Shown piece by piece: positions 43,441 to 44,446 of a stretch of 44,446 nucleotides of DNA (position 1 is its first letter; each line of letters starts with the position of its first letter). The translations under genes were made by a program, and so were the position numbers. The DNA is from a virus, in IMG/VR virus record IMGVR_UViG_3300035085_000004, positions 1 to 44,446 of that record. One strand, 5' to 3'. Below the pieces are notes generated by a model. It searched no databases. It saw nothing but the letters and a program-made list of their open reading frames with translations, and was not told the DNA's origin.

Positions 43441-44446
43441 ATGGACGTTCGCCTGCCCGATGGTACGGTCGTTCAAAACGTCCCGGACGATATAACGCGC
43501 GATCAACTCGCTGCGAAACTCAAATCTAACGGCTACGACATTTCTAAGCTTGAGTCTTCTAAAGCGGATGCTACGACGGGCGAGCGGACCAAGGCCACCA
43601 TAGGCGGAGTAAATCGCGGAATATCTGGTCTTCTAGGGCTGCCGATCGACACGGCCGAGAACATCATAAATCTTGGGATCGCGGCTTACGGCAAGGCTAC
43701 GGGGACGTCTCCTGACCTGATCCTGAACACCCCAGGCGGATCGCAGTCCATCGCAAATATGATGGAGCGTGTTTTGGGAAGGAATGCCGCCAGCAACCCG
43801 CGGCCGGACGATGCAGCTAGCCAAATTCTCTATCGAGCTGGAACTGTTGGTGGAGGATCAATGCTCCCCGGTGCAGGCATCGGGCGCACCGCCGCGGCGG
43901 CTACTGGTTCAGCTCTTGCTGAGCAAGCTTTTGGACCGGAATATGCCGGTGTTGGTGCAATGGTGCCTAGGGCCGTTACACAGGCTGCCAGTGCCGCCAA
44001 AACGGCTATAGCTAACCCGCAGACGATCCAGGCGAACCAGACAACCTTCGCTAAGACCGGGACAACTCCTGATGTGGCCCAGGCTACGGAAAGCAACTTC
44101 TTTCGCGGCCTGACTAATGTAGTCGCGCGCGTCCCTGGTGGTCAGGGGGTTATTTCCAAGTTCCGGGAACAAGAACAGAAGGCGCTCGGAGATGCGGCCA
44201 AAACCGGAGTTTCTGCGGAAGCGGCGGGCAGGGCGATTAAATCCGGCGTTACCGGAGAGGGCGGATTTCTTGAACGATTCAAGGCCACGCAAGATCAGTT
44301 GTATGGGAAATTGGATCAATACATTCCAGCAGAAACTAGAATTGACGTAAATAGGACGAAGCAAGCGTTATCCGATCTCAATAGCGATATCCCTGGAGCA
44401 CCGAACCTATCTCGGTTTTTCAAGAATTCAAAGATTCAGGGCATAG
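43441..44446 (+). CDS. N-terminal part of a third ejection protein (runs off window)
   Basis: 335 codons from ATG 43441 and open to the right edge. Opening DVRLPDGTVVQNVPDDITRDQLAAKL resembles a short sheet; then TKATIGGVNRGISGLLGLPI and GTVGGGSMLPGAGIG with long Ala/Gly-rich hydrophobic runs, and a helical region. The style matches the fragment at the left edge. The reading frames do not join directly at the window ends (one leftover base here against the phase there), so some sequence is missing between them. Confidence 0.75.
   Translation, partial: MDVRLPDGTVVQNVPDDITRDQLAAKLKSNGYDISKLESSKADATTGERTKATIGGVNRGISGLLGLPIDTAENIINLGIAAYGKATGTSPDLILNTPGGSQSIANMMERVLGRNAASNPRPDDAASQILYRAGTVGGGSMLPGAGIGRTAAAATGSALAEQAFGPEYAGVGAMVPRAVTQAASAAKTAIANPQTIQANQTTFAKTGTTPDVAQATESNFFRGLTNVVARVPGGQGVISKFREQEQKALGDAAKTGVSAEAAGRAIKSGVTGEGGFLERFKATQDQLYGKLDQYIPAETRIDVNRTKQALSDLNSDIPGAPNLSRFFKNSKIQGI

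Noticed and set aside
1-44446. CRISPR array, reverse transcriptase / diversity-generating retroelement, or insertion sequence
   Set aside because: No regularly spaced repeats, no RT motif (such as YxDD in context), no template/variable repeat pair, and no transposase or terminal inverted repeats were seen.
1-44446. Simple circular closure of the window
   Set aside because: Joining the last and first bases puts the two ejection-protein fragments out of frame, and no terminal overlap is seen.

Overview
The window looks like one nearly complete genome of a temperate, short-tailed (podovirus-type) phage of a Gram-negative bacterium. The virion genes are of the kind found in temperate podophages: a P22/Bcep22-type long portal, an N4-gp56-type capsid protein, P22 gp10-like tail proteins, three consecutive ejection-type proteins and a pectate-lyase-fold tail spike. 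The host is probably proteobacterial, perhaps Burkholderiales-like; this rests on family resemblance and a tRNA-Leu-like attachment core, not on a database search. The two window ends appear to lie in the same ejection-protein gene. The attP-like site sits between the lysis genes and the integrase. The sequence therefore represents the excised or virion form, not an integrated prophage. The reading frames at the two ends do not join directly, so a piece of that gene is missing.

Layout. 1-5650 (+): end of the last ejection protein, a terminator, the tail spike, then small membrane proteins including a 3-TM holin; no endolysin is recognisable. 5768-5823: attP-like core. 5805-16706 (-): a leftward early operon of about 30 mostly tiny, start/stop-overlapping genes. 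It runs from a strong promoter at 16754-16782 through annealing and recombination functions (Erf, NinB, Ref-like nuclease) and many small zinc-ribbon or helical unknowns to excisionase and integrase. One ribbon-helix-helix gene (12784-12960) is on the opposite strand, behind a divergent promoter pair that shares a single palindromic -35 box. 16825-17454: the immunity region, with a CI-like repressor, its own terminator, a Cro-like gene that looks leaderless, and repeated TTAGGNNNNCCTAA-type operators at both early promoters. 17553-21157 (+): rightward early operon, with a structured non-coding stretch (19041-19219), a replication-protein C-terminal domain, a DUF1064-type nuclease and a putative late regulator, followed by a terminator. 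21289-44446 (+): late operon.

The most unusual part is 22476-28597. A carbohydrate cassette is inserted between the small and large terminase genes: a GT9/GT41-like glycosyltransferase, a GT29 (sialyltransferase-like) enzyme, two DxD glycosyltransferases, a GDP-mannose 4,6-dehydratase with full signature, a HIGH-motif nucleotidyltransferase fused to a cupin, and a DegT-fold PLP enzyme with His in place of the usual PLP lysine, as in ColD/RfbH 3-dehydratases. The genes overlap each other and the packaging genes, so they should be made with the virion proteins. I infer a phage-encoded pathway for a GDP-linked deoxy or 3,6-dideoxy sugar and its transfer to an unknown acceptor (virion, host surface glycan, or other). 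Two orphan, A+T-richer small genes sit inside the cassette.

How it should work together: CI represses both early promoters through the shared operators. When induced, the leftward operon supplies excision, recombination and probably host-takeover or anti-defence proteins. The rightward operon supplies replication and a late activator that lets transcription pass the terminator at 21244-21270 into packaging, glycosylation, head, tail, ejection, spike and lysis genes.
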